From: Raineya sp.
Lineage (GTDB): Bacteria > Bacteroidota > Bacteroidia > Cytophagales > Thermonemataceae
Assembly: GCA_025454915.1 (NCBI GenBank)
Contig: JALONN010000001.1
Span: forward strand, 124,001-188,000
Direction: 5' to 3'
Length of the DNA stretch: 64,000 bases
Part shown: positions 55,379 to 63,983 of the stretch, piece by piece
How the letters are laid out: each line of letters starts with the position of its first letter
Position numbering within the stretch: the stretch's first letter is position 1
Notes under the pieces: generated by a model
Seen by the model: only the letters and a program-made list of their open reading frames with translations
Told to the model about the DNA's origin: nothing
Database searches by the model: none
Program-made: the position numbers and the translations under genes

Positions 55379-56059
55379 ATGGCAATCAAAATAAAATCTG
55401 TAAAAATAAATCCCATTGACTTGGGAAATGGTGCAAATGGGAAAGCATTAGGATATTTTAGGAAATATTCGCTTATCAGTACCAACGAGAATGCAAACAC
55501 TTTAAAAGAGTTGATGTCTGGACTTGAGATACATGTAGACTTAAATTCACTTGAAGTCCCTGATGAGGATAATCAATGGCTTTATTATGAGCAAGATGGA
55601 AGCTATGCACCTATGCCAGAATCTTTAAAACAAGAGTTGATAGGAAAATATAAAAAATATCTAAACTTCACTTTAGACTTAAAAAATCCTACCATAGATG
55701 AAAGGAGTAATATACTATTTCCCCAAAACAATGAAAATGAAATTAGCTTTAATTATGCTAAAAATTATGGAGAAGATGACCCTCTCATGGTTTGGAAGGA
55801 AGTAGATATTCGGGATCTTGATGGATTAGAGATTTCTAAATCGGACGAGTGGAGAAACTATGACAGAGATGAAAATGGTGAATGTTTAGGCTTGGAACAA
55901 TATTGGGACGAAAAACATGGTAGAAATCCTGACTTTGATCCAGAAGCCTTGTGGCCCCATAAAGGACCTAAAAATTATATCAATGGTTTTCTGCCAGGGT
56001 ATATGATCAATTTCAGTTTTATCTGTGAGCTAGAAGGTGAAATTTTAGAAGATGAATAA
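55379..56059 (+). CDS. Unknown acidic protein
   Basis: A 226-residue protein beginning MAIKIKSVKINPIDLG, with no signal peptide. It is acidic, with many D/N and W/Y residues (EDNQWLYYEQDGSYAPMPES; RDENGECLGLEQYWDEKHGR) and a beta-rich C-terminus. No family recognised. It is 28 bp upstream of the next gene and of similar character, so the two may work together. Confidence 0.6.
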   Translation: MAIKIKSVKINPIDLGNGANGKALGYFRKYSLISTNENANTLKELMSGLEIHVDLNSLEVPDEDNQWLYYEQDGSYAPMPESLKQELIGKYKKYLNFTLDLKNPTIDERSNILFPQNNENEISFNYAKNYGEDDPLMVWKEVDIRDLDGLEISKSDEWRNYDRDENGECLGLEQYWDEKHGRNPDFDPEALWPHKGPKNYINGFLPGYMINFSFICELEGEILEDE

Positions 56060-56087
56060 TATTATTATATAAATTGATATCATAATT

Positions 56088-56951
56088 ATGCCAGAATTAT
56101 ATAAAGATCAAGGAATTTGGAATGAGTTCCATGGGAAAAATATAGGAAATATTATCTTCTCAACAGAAAAAATATTCGCTGACAGTCCTAATGCTGCTTT
56201 AGAAAGGAAATCTTTTGGTTTAAATGAGTTTATAAGAGGAAGGGTATATTTAGATAAAAGTGTACTCAATACTTATAAAATGCTAGAAAATAGTGGCGTA
56301 TATCCTCCTAATACTTGGTATGCAACAGATATTGTTTTGTTAGGATATAAAATATTTATCAATGATGAAGAAAAAGCTGTGTTTTCTGTGAATTTTGCCA
56401 GAACGCCTAGTGCAGAAACATGGACAACTTTTTACTACGATTTTGTTCACATGGATAAAATGACCTATTGGGATTCTCCTCATCAATACAAAGATGTAGA
56501 TTATTACTTTAATACAATCTTAAGAGATTTAGCCCCTGATGAATATTCTGTAAGAATAGAATGTTTTCTGCCTTCTCCTGACGGAAGCTTTCAAAGTGAA
56601 AGCATAGCGAAAGGTTCATTTACTCTGAAATTTAATAAAGAAGATAAAGACAATTGGGTACATACATTTGGAGCTAATCACTATGAATATTTGGTTCATT
56701 CATCTAAAGAAAATGAAGAGGAGAAAAACGAAACCATTCAGCCTAATTATCTGACTGTGATTAACTGGTCAGGACAAAGAATTGATATTGAAATTTGTGA
56801 AAAAGGACAAAGCTATGGAAAAACAGATTTTATCAACGATAATGCTCGTAGCGAATATTTAATGAATGTAGGTGATGTGATTAGGTTAAAAGAGAGTAGA
56901 ACCATTATATACACCCATACAGCTTATAATCGTGAGTTTATAGTCAAATAA
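56088..56951 (+). CDS. Unknown protein with a C-terminal beta domain
   Basis: A 287-residue protein beginning MPELYKDQGIWNEF. It has no signal peptide, an aromatic-rich N-terminal part and a C-terminal domain after an EEKNE linker (residues about 217-287) with TVINWSGQRIDIEICEKGQSY. No family recognised. A terminator follows at 56980 and then the second delta-60 gene. Confidence 0.6.
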   Translation: MPELYKDQGIWNEFHGKNIGNIIFSTEKIFADSPNAALERKSFGLNEFIRGRVYLDKSVLNTYKMLENSGVYPPNTWYATDIVLLGYKIFINDEEKAVFSVNFARTPSAETWTTFYYDFVHMDKMTYWDSPHQYKDVDYYFNTILRDLAPDEYSVRIECFLPSPDGSFQSESIAKGSFTLKFNKEDKDNWVHTFGANHYEYLVHSSKENEEEKNETIQPNYLTVINWSGQRIDIEICEKGQSYGKTDFINDNARSEYLMNVGDVIRLKESRTIIYTHTAYNREFIVK

Positions 56952-56979
56952 TGAGACATAAGTTTTATATGACTTCTAG

Positions 56980-57007
56980 ACAGTTATTATCTCTTGATAA
57001 TAACTGT
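56980..57007 (+). terminator. Terminator before the second delta-60 gene
   Basis: ACAGTTATTATC (56980-56991) pairs perfectly with GATAATAACTGT (56996-57007) and is followed by a T-run. Confidence 0.85.
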
Positions 57008-57046
57008 TTTTTTATAGACTAAGTTTCCGTGTAACAGACTCACTAT

Positions 57047-57079
57047 GTTGACTAGGGTTCTGGGTATATCATATTTTTG
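57047..57079 (+). promoter_or_regulatory. Promoter of the second delta-60 repeat gene
   Basis: GTTG at 57047-57050 and TATTTTTG at 57072-57079, 21 nt apart, with the same upstream ACTCAxxATGTTGAC (57037-57052) as the paralog at 50446. The distance from the shared block to the start codon is nearly the same, which supports a promoter kept after duplication. Confidence 0.6.
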
Positions 57080-57101
57080 TTGAAAAAAACTAATAAATGA
57101 T

Positions 57102-59864
57102 ATGAAACAGAAACTTTATTTATCATTTCTAATAGGCTTGATATGCTTATTAAACTCTCAACAAAGCTATGGACAGGCTGGCAATAACGACCCTACTTTT
57201 AATGTAGCAGACAATGGTATATCTCTAAATGGGACAATCTATGGATTGGCCACTCAGTCTGATGGGAAAATTTTAGTATTAGGTAATATTAGGGATCGTC
57301 TGGTTCGCCTCAATCCAAATGGCTCTTGGGACAATACTTTCAATATAGGAACAGGGTTTGAAGGAGGATCAGATTTGTATGTAGTCAAGGTACTTTCAGA
57401 TGGAAAAATTTTGGTGGGGGGGATTTTTTCAAGTTATAATGGTACATCTATCAATGGTCTTGTAAGATTAAATGCGAATGGTACTTTAGACAATACCTTC
57501 AATATTGGTACGGGTTTTAATGGTGGACCTGTTACTTCTATTGTTATACAGCCTGATGGTAAAATGGTAGTAGGAGGATATTTTACTGCTTACAATGGTA
57601 GCTCTGTGAGTCGAATAGCTAGACTCAATGCAAATGGTACACTAGATAACACTTTTGCTACAACAGGTACAGGCTTAAATGATGGGATTCAATTAGAATC
57701 TATTTTAGTACAAAGTGATGGAAAGATTGTAGTAGCAGGAACTTTTACCAGTTATAATGGTACATCAGTCAATCGAATAGCTAGACTCAATGCAGATGGT
57801 ACACTAGACAACACTTTTAATATTGGTACAGGGTTTAATCAATATTCTGCTTGTCTTGCTCTACAATCAGATGGGAAAATTTTGGTTGGTGGAGAATTTA
57901 CGAGTTATAATGGCACATCATCCAACAGAATAGTAAGACTAAATCCAGATGGTACATTCGATAATACCTTCAGTATAGGGGTTGGTTTTAGCAATTATGT
58001 AGGGGCTATAACATTACAGTCAGATGGGAAAATATTAGTAGGAGGGTCTTTTATGAGTTATAATGGTACATCTGCTAATCGAATAGCTAGATTAAATACA
58101 GATGGTTCTTTAGATAATACTCTAAGTGTTGGTGTTGGCTTTGATGTAAGTGTTTTTAATATTAAAGTACAATCAGATGGAAAAATATTGGCAGGAGGTA
58201 TTTTTACAAGTTTTAATAATAATCCTGCATCAATTTTGGTTCGTCTCAATACAAATGGCTCTTGGGATAGCTCACTCAATACAGCTTCAGGAGTAAGTCA
58301 GACTGTAAGTCAGGTAAAAGTACAGTCAGATGGGAAAATACTGGTATCTGGAGGGTTTCGTCTTTTTGGAAATCAGGCTCGAAAATTTATCATGCGTTTA
58401 AATGTGGATGGTACTCTCGATAATACTTTTAATACTGTTGGGACTGGGCTTGACAACTCTTTTTATCGTTTTTTAATCCAGTCAGATGGTAAAATTATAG
58501 GTGTTGGAGGCTTTACGAGTTATAATGGTAGCTCTGTGAATCGAATAGCCAGACTGAATTCTGATGGTACACTTGATAACACTTTTAATGTAGGAACTGG
58601 ATTTAATCAGTTTGTTAGAGATATAGCTCTACAATCAGATGGTAAAATAGTAGTAATTGGAAATTTTACAGAATATAATGGTACGGCTGTCAACTATATT
58701 GCCAGACTCAATGCAAATGGCACTTTAGATAATACTTTTAATATTGGGACTGGCTTTGATAATCAAGTTGATGCTGTAACAATTCAGTCAGATGGTAAAA
58801 TATTGGCTGGTGGACCTTTCACGAGTTATAATGGTACTGCTAGAGAATTAATAGTTCGTCTGAATGCAAATGGCACTTTAGATAATACTTTTAATATTGG
58901 AACGGGTTTCAACAATTCTCCTACAACTTTTGCATTTCAAAAAGATGGAAAAATAGTAGTAGGTGGATATTTCACTACCTATAATGGTAGCTCTGTGAAT
59001 CGAATAGCCAGATTAAATACAAATGGCACACTCGATAATACTTTTAACATTGGAACAGGTTTTAATAATGGTGTTAGAGCTATTGCTATTCAGTCAGATG
59101 GGAAAATACTAGTGGGGGGAGAATATTTTACTACTTATAATGGTGTAAATATTAGTCAGGGGATAACATGCTTAAATACTGATGGTACTAGAGATGTAAG
59201 TTTTAATGCAAATGCTTTGGGAGTGACAGGAGGCATAGAAACAATAGCTTTACAATCAGATGGTAAAATTATAGCAGGAGGATATTTTTATACTTATAAT
59301 GGTGTGGCTAGAAATAATTTGGTAAGAATTCTTCCAAGTTGCCCCAATGCTAACAGCATAGTTTTTTCGGATTTACCAGTTGCCCCTTTGTTACAACCTT
59401 ATAACCAAACACTTACTCAAAATATTTTGGGTGGTACACTTTCTTGGGCTGTGACAGCAGGCACGTTGCCAGCAGGCTTAAGTCTGAATGCTTCTATGGG
59501 TGTTATTTCAGGTACACCAACAACTCCTACAGTTTCAAATTTTACTATTCGGGTGTCTAATGGAGTGTGTAGTGCTACCAAAGAATACAACCTAATTATT
59601 GACCCCATTGCAGGTATAGAATCAAGAAATCACATAATAGAAAAAGTGTATCCTAATCCCAGTCAAGATAAAATCCAGATTGACTTGAAACAAAGTGGAA
59701 ACCATAGCTTCAAATTGCTCAATAGTGTGGGTAAAGTTGTGAAAGAAGGCAAAATAGAAAGCTCAGTCATTACTTTGGATATTGCATCTCTGCCTCAGGG
59801 GGTGTATTTCTTGGAGTTATCAAGAGAGTCATCTCATCAAGTAATACGAATCTCTAAAATATAA
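57102..59864 (+). CDS. Delta-60 repeat beta-propeller protein with T9SS sorting domain, paralog 2
   Basis: A 920-residue protein with the same plan as paralog 1: signal peptide ending SYGQA, about 14 delta-60 repeats of ~51 residues, an Ig-like domain (LSLNASMGVISGTPTTP) and a type A sorting domain (KVYPNPSQDKIQIDLKQSG). Blade and tail sequences match paralog 1 closely while the middle units differ, so the pair is a duplication that has since diverged. It is followed by its own small lipoprotein 24 bp later. Probably surface-exposed. Confidence 0.88.
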   Translation: MKQKLYLSFLIGLICLLNSQQSYGQAGNNDPTFNVADNGISLNGTIYGLATQSDGKILVLGNIRDRLVRLNPNGSWDNTFNIGTGFEGGSDLYVVKVLSDGKILVGGIFSSYNGTSINGLVRLNANGTLDNTFNIGTGFNGGPVTSIVIQPDGKMVVGGYFTAYNGSSVSRIARLNANGTLDNTFATTGTGLNDGIQLESILVQSDGKIVVAGTFTSYNGTSVNRIARLNADGTLDNTFNIGTGFNQYSACLALQSDGKILVGGEFTSYNGTSSNRIVRLNPDGTFDNTFSIGVGFSNYVGAITLQSDGKILVGGSFMSYNGTSANRIARLNTDGSLDNTLSVGVGFDVSVFNIKVQSDGKILAGGIFTSFNNNPASILVRLNTNGSWDSSLNTASGVSQTVSQVKVQSDGKILVSGGFRLFGNQARKFIMRLNVDGTLDNTFNTVGTGLDNSFYRFLIQSDGKIIGVGGFTSYNGSSVNRIARLNSDGTLDNTFNVGTGFNQFVRDIALQSDGKIVVIGNFTEYNGTAVNYIARLNANGTLDNTFNIGTGFDNQVDAVTIQSDGKILAGGPFTSYNGTARELIVRLNANGTLDNTFNIGTGFNNSPTTFAFQKDGKIVVGGYFTTYNGSSVNRIARLNTNGTLDNTFNIGTGFNNGVRAIAIQSDGKILVGGEYFTTYNGVNISQGITCLNTDGTRDVSFNANALGVTGGIETIALQSDGKIIAGGYFYTYNGVARNNLVRILPSCPNANSIVFSDLPVAPLLQPYNQTLTQNILGGTLSWAVTAGTLPAGLSLNASMGVISGTPTTPTVSNFTIRVSNGVCSATKEYNLIIDPIAGIESRNHIIEKVYPNPSQDKIQIDLKQSGNHSFKLLNSVGKVVKEGKIESSVITLDIASLPQGVYFLELSRESSHQVIRISKI
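57225..59325 (+). repeat. Delta-60 repeat array, paralog 2
   Basis: About 14 units of ~153 bp with a TCAGATGGGAAAATTTTGGT-like core, more even than in paralog 1. Neighbouring units are alike enough at DNA level to allow recombination. Confidence 0.8.
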
Positions 59865-59888
59865 AAAACTTATCAAATTCTTAAAATT

Positions 59889-60311
59889 ATGAAAATGAAA
59901 AATGCTTTTTTATTCTTTTTAGTTGTTTTTTTGAGTGGATGCCAAAAAGCTAAACAAGAAGAAACCAAAATTATATCTCCAAAAGGTACATGGAGTATAT
60001 TAAGTATTACAGATAAAGCAGGTATCACACCCCCCAATATGGCTGATATGATAGGTGGTGTGGCTGTTTTTACAGAAATGAATTATATACTCAAAAACAA
60101 AATGAATGAGGCTGTTGAAAAAGGTATGTGGAGCAATCAGACATCGAATATTTTTGCTATCAAACCAGAAACAAATACCGTTTTTAATAACACAACAAGT
60201 CCTTATAAATTTAGTACAACTGAACTAACAGGCTCTACAATTCAATTGAAAATTAATATTTCAAAGGCAAATGAACCAGAAAATAATTTATTCATGCAAT
60301 TAACAAGATGA
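59889..60311 (+). CDS. Small lipocalin-like lipoprotein, paralog 2
   Basis: A 140-residue lipoprotein with a clean signal ending FLSGC (Cys18). The mature part K-G-T-W-S-I-L-S-I, F-T-E-M-N-Y-I-L-K and N-N-T-T-S-P-Y-K follows the same pattern as paralog 1 at 53290. Its stop overlaps the next start by 4 nt (ATGA-type), so the two genes are translationally coupled. Lies directly after the second delta-60 gene. Confidence 0.82.
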   Translation: MKMKNAFLFFLVVFLSGCQKAKQEETKIISPKGTWSILSITDKAGITPPNMADMIGGVAVFTEMNYILKNKMNEAVEKGMWSNQTSNIFAIKPETNTVFNNTTSPYKFSTTELTGSTIQLKINISKANEPENNLFMQLTR

Positions 60312-61819
60312 TTGTATTTACTTCATATAAAGTGTATTTTATCCCGTTGATAATGTTGGTTTTAGCATTGTCAACGGGATATGCTCAAAAAGAGGTACAA
60401 GTGAAAATTACAGATGAAAATATCAATACCATTACCGATTGGCGAGATTTGGGAAGTACAAAAAAGTTAGTCAATAACAGAAATTGGCTCAGAAGTATGA
60501 TTAAAAAACTAAATCGTTATGAAAAATACGATTCAACTTTTTTGGTAAAACTTGTTGATTCAATAGCATCTTTAAAAATGAATGAATCATTTTGTTTTTT
60601 GGCAGACTTTTGTTGTCGTTCTATAGATTATAGTAAAAAAACTGAACTTTCACGGATGGCATGGATTGTGAACCGATATGGAGGTTCAAGAGCTTTGAAT
60701 AAATACTATTTAAAAGATTCGATAGATTATAAAAAAGACCCTGTTACGTTCCATGCAGAAGTGTACTATGCTATTAGAGCTAAGTATCTAAGAGATATGG
60801 AATGGTGTTATTATTATAAACCTATTGAAAAACCCGTTGAAATATACATTCCAAAGAATGTCAAAAAAAGATTAAAATATAAACCTGATTGTGATAGCAT
60901 TTTTAAAATAAACAATCAAAATATCAATAATATTGATACACCTTGGCAGTTCATGTTTTTAAACAATCCTCCTATTACAAAACTAGATACACTTGTATAT
61001 CAGCTTACAGATGTGAGTGCCCTTCAGAATAAAAAAAGAGATTCATTGTATTTCAATAACATTGTTCGGCAAATTGTAAAACTCAAAACTCCTGAGTCGT
61101 TTTGTTTGGTGTATAATACACTTTTTCGCCCCATTGTGATAAAAGACTTGAATCCGTTCAATAGTTTATGTGGGATGATGAGCTATTATGGAGGCTACCA
61201 ACTTGTGAATGAATATTATTTTAATAATACAATTACGACCACAGATACAACAATAGATCAATATCACTTTTATGGAGCTTTATTTCAAAAAATGAAAGCC
61301 TTAGAGTCTGAATGTTATTATTGTACGCCTATTTCTCAAGAGCAGAAAATGATTCAGAAAATGAAAGAAGTTGACTCTAAACGTATGGATAGAAAAGTGA
61401 GCAGAATTATTAGAAAAAACAGTAGATTGAAGAAATTTGGTGGAATTCTTAAATCACATATTGCATTTGACAGCATTCGACGAAGAATAGAAAGACTAAA
61501 ATATGTAAAGGATGTTTTTTATGATTATTGTCAAATAAAAATAGACCTTTACCCGGGTTATATGACTTTAGGAGTGTTATTTACAGAAAAAGGCGTAGAA
61601 GTAGAAAAAGGCTACATTATTCAGGTTGGGAGAACTCGATATACAAGATTACGATTTTTTGGATATAATACATGCATCCCTATTCCAAAACTAAAAAGTA
61701 TGGATAAACTTTTATTAAGAAAGATTTATTATGCTCCTAATTTTATCAAAAAAAATAAACAAATTTGTGAAGATGCAAAAGAACAACGAAGACAATACAA
61801 TATTGATGAATCGAAATAA
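60308..61819 (+). CDS. Secreted protein with internal duplication
   Basis: A 503-residue protein with a signal peptide (LALSTGYAQ). Two halves of the middle part are alike: an N-terminal block (NESFCFLADFCCRSI, then RYGGSRALNKYYLKDSI, about residues 95-140) and a second (PESFCLVYNTLFRPI, then YYGGYQLVNEYYFNNTI, about 260-315), each followed by a W/E-C-Y-Y patch. The duplicated unit spans roughly 180 residues. The C-terminal part (about 370-480) is a basic domain. No known family. Coupled to the lipoprotein upstream. Confidence 0.75.
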   Translation: MIVFTSYKVYFIPLIMLVLALSTGYAQKEVQVKITDENINTITDWRDLGSTKKLVNNRNWLRSMIKKLNRYEKYDSTFLVKLVDSIASLKMNESFCFLADFCCRSIDYSKKTELSRMAWIVNRYGGSRALNKYYLKDSIDYKKDPVTFHAEVYYAIRAKYLRDMEWCYYYKPIEKPVEIYIPKNVKKRLKYKPDCDSIFKINNQNINNIDTPWQFMFLNNPPITKLDTLVYQLTDVSALQNKKRDSLYFNNIVRQIVKLKTPESFCLVYNTLFRPIVIKDLNPFNSLCGMMSYYGGYQLVNEYYFNNTITTTDTTIDQYHFYGALFQKMKALESECYYCTPISQEQKMIQKMKEVDSKRMDRKVSRIIRKNSRLKKFGGILKSHIAFDSIRRRIERLKYVKDVFYDYCQIKIDLYPGYMTLGVLFTEKGVEVEKGYIIQVGRTRYTRLRFFGYNTCIPIPKLKSMDKLLLRKIYYAPNFIKKNKQICEDAKEQRRQYNIDESK

Positions 61820-61899
61820 TAAATAGTTATCATCATTAGGTAATCATGGGGATATATGACAAGTTCACTATCTTATATAAAAAACATAAAATAATAAAT

Positions 61900-62853
61900 A
61901 TGAATCAATTACCTCCAATCAATGAATTAGAATGCTTTTTAGGTAGAAAAATTATATTAGAAAATAGTCTTCTTTCTGCTTCGGATTTACTAGAGTATCA
62001 GGCATTACAAGATGAAAGAAAACAAGAATTATTGACTGTTTTAGATGAAAACATTCAGACAAAAGCACCTATCCTAAATTTAAGTAATGCTCCATCAGGC
62101 TCTAAAAGCTATTATTTATGGATTACAGGGAAAGAGCAAGTGTTAGAAGGCTTAACAGAATTCTATTGGCTTGAAGAAATAAAATTGGGAAGTTATTATA
62201 AAACTCTTTCAGGAAAAGAAAATCTTTTTAAGCCTCTTATTCAGATACCTCCATTACCTAAACAACTAAAAGTATTAAGTGTAGATGGAGCACAATTGGA
62301 AAATACTCAGAATTTATCAAATGCTCCATCTTTAGAAAAATTAAAACTATCTATATCTCAAATTGAAAGCCTCTTAGACGTGGGTAAACTTCATGATTTG
62401 AAATATTTAGATTTGTCTTATAATAAGTCGTTTCTAACAGATTTAAGCCCTTTGGCAAATCTTAAAAACCTAAAAAGTTTACAAATAAAATTTTGTGATA
62501 CTAAAAATATTGATGCATTGGCAAATTTAACGGAGTTAGAAGAGTTGGATGCTACTTATTGTGGTATATCAGATATTAAGCCTCTTAAAAATTTGAAAAA
62601 GTTACATAAACTCAATTTATCAAGAAATGCTATCACAGATATTACTATCTTGGAAAATTTAGTTCTTTTAAAAACATTAGATTTAAGCGATAATCAAATT
62701 TCAGAAATAAATGTTTTAAAAAAGCTCAAAATCAAAGATTTAACAATTAAAGAAAACCCCATAGGAATCATTATCAACCAAACTTTAGGAAAAGATACGA
62801 AGCGTTTTCCTAACAAAAAAGAAGTAGAAAACTATCTGAAATCTCTTGTTTGA
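61900..62853 (+). CDS. Leucine-rich repeat protein (internalin-type repeats)
   Basis: About 317 residues from the ATG at 61900; an upstream ATG at 61846 would add 18 residues that look non-coding, and the A/T-rich leader before 61900 is typical of starts here. LRRs of 22 residues (L-K-x-L-x-x-L-x-L-S-x-N-x-I-x-D-I-x-x-L) run from about residue 130 to the end. No signal peptide; cytoplasmic. Unlike the first LRR protein (48935), its repeats are the short internalin-like class. Partner unknown. Confidence 0.78.
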   Translation: MNQLPPINELECFLGRKIILENSLLSASDLLEYQALQDERKQELLTVLDENIQTKAPILNLSNAPSGSKSYYLWITGKEQVLEGLTEFYWLEEIKLGSYYKTLSGKENLFKPLIQIPPLPKQLKVLSVDGAQLENTQNLSNAPSLEKLKLSISQIESLLDVGKLHDLKYLDLSYNKSFLTDLSPLANLKNLKSLQIKFCDTKNIDALANLTELEELDATYCGISDIKPLKNLKKLHKLNLSRNAITDITILENLVLLKTLDLSDNQISEINVLKKLKIKDLTIKENPIGIIINQTLGKDTKRFPNKKEVENYLKSLV

Positions 62854-62872
62854 TAGCTTTTCTACAACGAAT

Positions 62873-63220
62873 TTATGGTTTTACTTGTATTTTCTTGTTG
62901 TTTTCAGCTGTTGACTTTCCCCACTCATCCATAGCTTTAAGTAATGGAATAAGAGTTTTCCCAAATGCTGTGAGTTCATAATCAACTTTTAAGGGTGGTT
63001 TGGTAGTATGAACGGTTCGAGAAATCAAACCATCTTCTTCCAGTTCTTTTAGCTGGAGGCTGATGGTGCGTTCTGTAACCATAGGAAGCTCTTTTCTTAG
63101 CTGACTGTATCGTTTTTTTTCAATAAGATGAATTAAAATGACAGCCTTCCATTTGCCACCTATGTACTTCATGGTCAGACTTGTGCTACATGGATATTCT
63201 TTATTGTCTATACAATACAT
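62873..63220 (-). CDS. HxlR-family transcriptional regulator
   Basis: A 115-residue winged-helix regulator. The family cysteine (PCSTSL, Cys11) precedes the core T-M-K-Y-I-G-G-K-W-K-A-V-I-L-I-H-L, then F/Y-S-Q-L-R-K-E-L-P-M-V-T-E-R-T-I-S-L-Q-L-K-E-L-E-E-D-G-L-I-S-R. HxlR proteins often sense thiol or electrophile stress through that Cys. It is convergent with the LRR gene. The target is unknown; no divergent partner gene is seen. Confidence 0.92.
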   Translation of the reverse strand: MYCIDNKEYPCSTSLTMKYIGGKWKAVILIHLIEKKRYSQLRKELPMVTERTISLQLKELEEDGLISRTVHTTKPPLKVDYELTAFGKTLIPLLKAMDEWGKSTAENNKKIQVKP

Positions 63221-63400
63221 TTGATAAAATCTGTTTTTTCTTGTAAAGATAAAATACTATGATGAGATATTCTTCTTAAATAAATATAAAAATTTCAAGG
63301 TTCTAAATTGAGAATATCAGTAATAAGAGTCCAAATTTTCATATATTTTTTTCTTTGTGTTATTGTCAAGCCTTTTTAATAATTGTATAAATTATTTGCT

Positions 63401-63429
63401 AAATCCATAATTTTCCAAATTATGGATTT
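63401..63429 (+). terminator. Orphan terminator-like hairpin
   Basis: AAATCCATAATTT (63401-63413) pairs perfectly with AAATTATGGATTT (63417-63429) around a 3-nt loop, followed by TTTGC-T6. No coding gene ends just before it on the + strand. Confidence 0.55.
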
Positions 63430-63493
63430 TTGCTTTTTTATGGAAATTTAAATACGATGGCTTTTTTATAAAATCCTGATAAGCATGCTTTTG

Positions 63494-63501
63494 TAATTTT
63501 G
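63494..63501 (+). promoter_or_regulatory. Possible -7 element of the response regulator gene
   Basis: TAATTTTG fits TANNTTTG exactly, 47 nt before the ATG. No TTTG at the usual -33 distance. Confidence 0.4.
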
Positions 63502-63548
63502 GTATTTGATTGGCATAGATATAATCAAACATTAAAATATCTACGATT

Positions 63549-63983
63549 ATGTCTAGAAGCGAAAATTTTAAAATATTTATAGTAGATGATGACCCATTTC
63601 ATCTGAATCTGGTTGAGCAGATTATTCATAACCAAAATCAAACGGATACTACACTTTTTGAGAATGGTTTAGAGTGTTTGAACCAAATTCATCTCAGACC
63701 AGATATCGTTTTTCTGGATCATTGCATGGACACTTACAATGGTTATGAGGTTCTCAGAAAAATTAAACGATATGACCCCAATATCTTTACAGTCATGATT
63801 TCTGCTCAGGAAGATATGCAAACAGCCATTGATGTACTTAAAAACGGAGCATTTGACTATATCCAGAAAGGAGCAAATCTAGAAGAACAATTAAAAAATG
63901 TTTTGGCAAAAATTGTAACGGTCAGAGAAATCATCCGTTCCCGCAAACCATCTATTATCAAGTCTATTTTTCAATATTTATAG
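63549..63983 (+). CDS. Single-domain response regulator
   Basis: A 144-residue CheY-like receiver with acidic D13-D15 (IVDDDPF), phospho-acceptor Asp57 (IVFLDHCMD), Ser85 and Lys107 (YIQKGAN). There is no output domain; the last 25 residues are basic and helical (IIRSRKPSIIKSIF). It probably works in a phosphorelay or binds a protein partner. The cognate kinase is not visible in the window. Confidence 0.9.
   Translation: MSRSENFKIFIVDDDPFHLNLVEQIIHNQNQTDTTLFENGLECLNQIHLRPDIVFLDHCMDTYNGYEVLRKIKRYDPNIFTVMISAQEDMQTAIDVLKNGAFDYIQKGANLEEQLKNVLAKIVTVREIIRSRKPSIIKSIFQYL

Larger units (their letters stand above)
63221..63548. other. A/T-rich gap with an orphan hairpin and a -7 box
   Basis: This 328-bp gap lies between the divergent HxlR and response-regulator genes. 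It has no ORF with coding character. A perfect 13-bp hairpin sits at 63401-63429, and TAATTTTG at 63494-63501 (48 nt before the RR start) matches the -7 consensus. Confidence 0.5.
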
